DNA of 64,000 bases. Source: Cucumis sativus (taxonomy: Eukaryota > Streptophyta > Magnoliopsida > Cucurbitales > Cucurbitaceae). The stretch is taken from contig NC_026656.2 of assembly GCF_000004075.3 (NCBI RefSeq), positions 15,066,001-15,130,000 on the forward strand, in the 5' to 3' direction. How positions within the stretch are numbered: the stretch's first letter is position 1; every line of letters starts with the position of its first letter. Below are positions 61,937-64,000 of the stretch, in pieces. Both the position numbers and the translations under genes were made by a program. The notes beneath the pieces are model-generated. The model was not told the origin of the DNA. It ran no database searches and was given only the letters and a program-made list of their open reading frames with translations.

Positions 61937-63784
61937 TCAATCTTGAGTTAATGGAAAATTTAACACACTTAGTTGAGAATTATCCCAAAAATGGTGAATA
62001 AACTATGTGTTTGGTGTGTTCTTCTTCAAACAGAAGATCCACTTACTTAGTGCATACTTAAGTTTTAAATTCATTTGCAAATAAGATCTATATTGTGATC
62101 TAGCTATATAATTACACAATTTGATTGGGTAAAAGGACGATGAACTTGAGTGAATTTTCTTAGAAAATGATTTATGTTCGTAGCTCTTTCTCGCTTAAAA
62201 AAAACACACAAAACCCTACAACCAAACTCTAAGGCGAAAGAATTGTAGCAAAGACTTAGATGGTTGTCTTTAATATATTCGTTCTTGTTTAAAACATGTT
62301 TAATCTTCTAAATTCGTGTTATTAAAACGATATATATCTGACCCAATTGCTTTTCATTACATGATATTGTTCCACGCTAAATTAAAAAGCTAGAGGTAAA
62401 AATGTTATTCCCCAACCATTAACAATATGTACACATCTATGCAAAAAAAAAAAAAAGGCCATAATTAGGTCTTACATGACAAAATCTTAGGCATGAGAAT
62501 TTGTCTTTTACCCATAATATAGAGAAAAATCTTCTTCTTCTACGAAGGTCGGATTAATATACGTTAAATTCAATTTACCATGACTAGTATCCATATCTCG
62601 ATAGAAAAATCACATTTTTTTTCTTCATTTATCGACGACAAAACCTTGTCATAGAAAATTCGACATTAACAATTTATCATCATAAATAATCGATTATTAT
62701 TAACTAGTACAAAAGTCATTATATTAAAAATTAATTAGGGATATAGTTTTGTAAAAGTACCATTACTCTTTCTTTGTTGTTCGATTCAACGACTAAAAAG
62801 AAGCCACATATGATATAGTTGTGATAGTTTTTAAGGGATGCTACATTTATGGTAAAGGATGAGAGTTTATGGTGACACCAAATATGGACGAGAGACTTTG
62901 TGAAAAGACTAATTAGGTTTATGGCATAGATTCCTTTGTTGTTGATATCTCTCTGAAAAAAGGTTGAAAAGCAATGTGTAGGCATCTTAGATATTGGATG
63001 AGGCCACCGATACCCAATATTAGTAAGTGGAAAGACTCATCTTCATGTTTCAAGCAATATCAAGACCTTGCCATTAATAATAGGTGAAAACACATATCAA
63101 AGTCTTTTTTTTTTTTTGATAGATTATAAGTGCATAAGAACAGTGCAAATAAAGGTGAAGATTGTAACCACACGACCAAGTAATCATTAGTTTATTTCTT
63201 ATCCTAAATTGGAGAAAATAATCCTTATAAACGGATGGTTAAAGTTTGTTTTGAAAATATCCATAGAACTATTGAAAAGTTTCGTAAATAACCTTGACCT
63301 AAAAAAAATTTAAAAATACTTTCATTAATCCAATTTTTATAACAAATTTCTTAGCACACAAAATAAAAGCCAAAATTTAAAGTTAATTAATCCATAGTTT
63401 TGGATTTTTTTCATATATTTCTATCTATTTTCACACTCTAACGTGCTGAATATCTATAGAAGGGTGATTGATATTTTCATTACATTGTAGAAAAATCCAC
63501 GAATCACAAAAATGTAAATATCAAAATGACACTAGTATAAATAAAAGACATGTTTACTTATTTGAAAATACTAAAGTATTTATTTAGTAATTTTAATTTA
63601 TTTTTACAATTTTTCATAAATTTTTTGTATAATTAACTCTTCGATTTATCCATCAACATCCTTAATTTAGACCTTGGAGAAAACATAAAATTTTACAAAA
63701 TCTCTCTCTTTTTTAACATCCTTTTAAGTACAACTTGAGGTAGGAGAATTTGAATCTGGGAACTTTTGTCTTTAAGAACGTACA

Positions 63785-64000
63785 TGTAATACTCGAGTTT
63801 AGGAGATTTGAATGAATTAATATCTTATCTGAATGAGAGGAATTCTAAGAACATGAAAGTAAAGTTAAAAAAACTTAAAATAATTAAAAGTTAATACATA
63901 AACCAACAAGCTAAAGTGCACATTTCTTTTCGATGACTTGATCATAGGAACTCCAAAGTTAAGCGTTCTTAGCTCGAAACAACTTTGTGTTGGGGGCGAC
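63785..64000 (+). mobile_element. Possible Cassandra-type LTR with 5S-like insert, cut by window edge
   Basis: From 63948 to the window end the sequence reads GAACTCCAAAGTTAAGCG, a short diverged stretch, and then TTGGGGGCGAC. This follows the 5S rRNA order GAACTCCGAAGTTAAGCG ... TGGGTGACC. A TGTAATACTCGAG at 63785 could be the LTR start. Cassandra elements are short LTR retrotransposons whose LTRs carry a 5S rRNA domain in this orientation. A 5S rRNA pseudogene is the alternative. The element is cut off, so the right end is not visible. Confidence 0.45.
63948..64000 (+). other. 5S rRNA-like sequence (internal promoter part)
   Basis: The stretch matches the middle of plant 5S rRNA, including AAGTTAAGCG of the box A region and a degenerate box C region. 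Several changes in the middle show it is not a functional 5S gene copy. It continues past the window. Confidence 0.6.

Larger units (their letters stand above)
60512..63784. other. MKS1-like promoter and AT-rich flank
   Basis: Upstream side of the MKS1-like gene. The near leader contains five copies of AGGAG-type pentamers (60610-60632). Several TTGACT/AGTCAA W-box cores occur (for example 60753, 60767, 60912) and a dense W-box palindrome lies at 61887-61914. The rest is AT-rich with no gene. Confidence 0.5.

Overview
This window looks like nuclear DNA from a dicot plant. It is very AT-rich, genes are widely spaced, introns are spliceosomal and short and AT-rich, and every recognisable protein has a close plant family. 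The repeat style (AT-rich interspersed repeats, tRNA-like SINEs, a 5S-like LTR fragment) reminds me of Cucurbitaceae such as cucumber or melon, but I cannot prove the genus from sequence alone.

I support ten protein-coding genes. From left to right they are: a GT-2-type trihelix transcription factor (minus, 2 exons); the iron-sulfur/glutaredoxin partner BOLA2 (plus, 3 coding exons); a vegetative ACT7-like actin (minus, 4 coding exons plus a leader intron); an ATL-type RING-H2 ubiquitin ligase (minus, intronless); a DUF167/UPF0235 protein (plus, 3 exons); an IDA-like peptide precursor (minus, intronless); the ribosome assembly factor MRTO4 (plus, 8 exons); nuclear-encoded mitochondrial ribosomal protein L2, C-terminal part (plus, 2 exons); a U-box/ARM ubiquitin ligase (minus, intronless); and a VQ-motif MKS1-type protein (minus, intronless). 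Exon borders were assigned by hand so that reading frame and family alignment are continuous.

Layout: 1-2.6 kb is empty AT-rich DNA; 2.6-4.8 kb trihelix; 9.5-11.7 kb BOLA2; 15.8-18.4 kb actin; 25.2-26.1 kb ATL; 26.1-37.5 kb an 11-kb gene-free stretch with decayed repeats; 37.6-38.9 kb UPF0235; 39.2-40.6 kb a transposon graveyard (solo LTR inside a SINE-like repeat, then a decayed LINE end); 43.7-44.1 kb IDL peptide; 45.4-53.4 kb two plus-strand genes for cytosolic ribosome assembly and the mitochondrial ribosome; 54.5-55.8 kb PUB; 59.9-60.5 kb MKS1-like; the right edge ends inside a 5S-rRNA-like sequence, perhaps a Cassandra-type LTR.

There is no operon logic. Some themes recur: two ubiquitin ligases and a defence-type VQ protein, and two translation-related genes that each appear to use a non-canonical GC-AG intron. 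The most interesting non-coding signals are a perfect W-box palindrome upstream of the MKS1-like gene, the solo LTR with an intact 5-bp target duplication, and the 5S-like right edge. I did not find a new multi-gene system.
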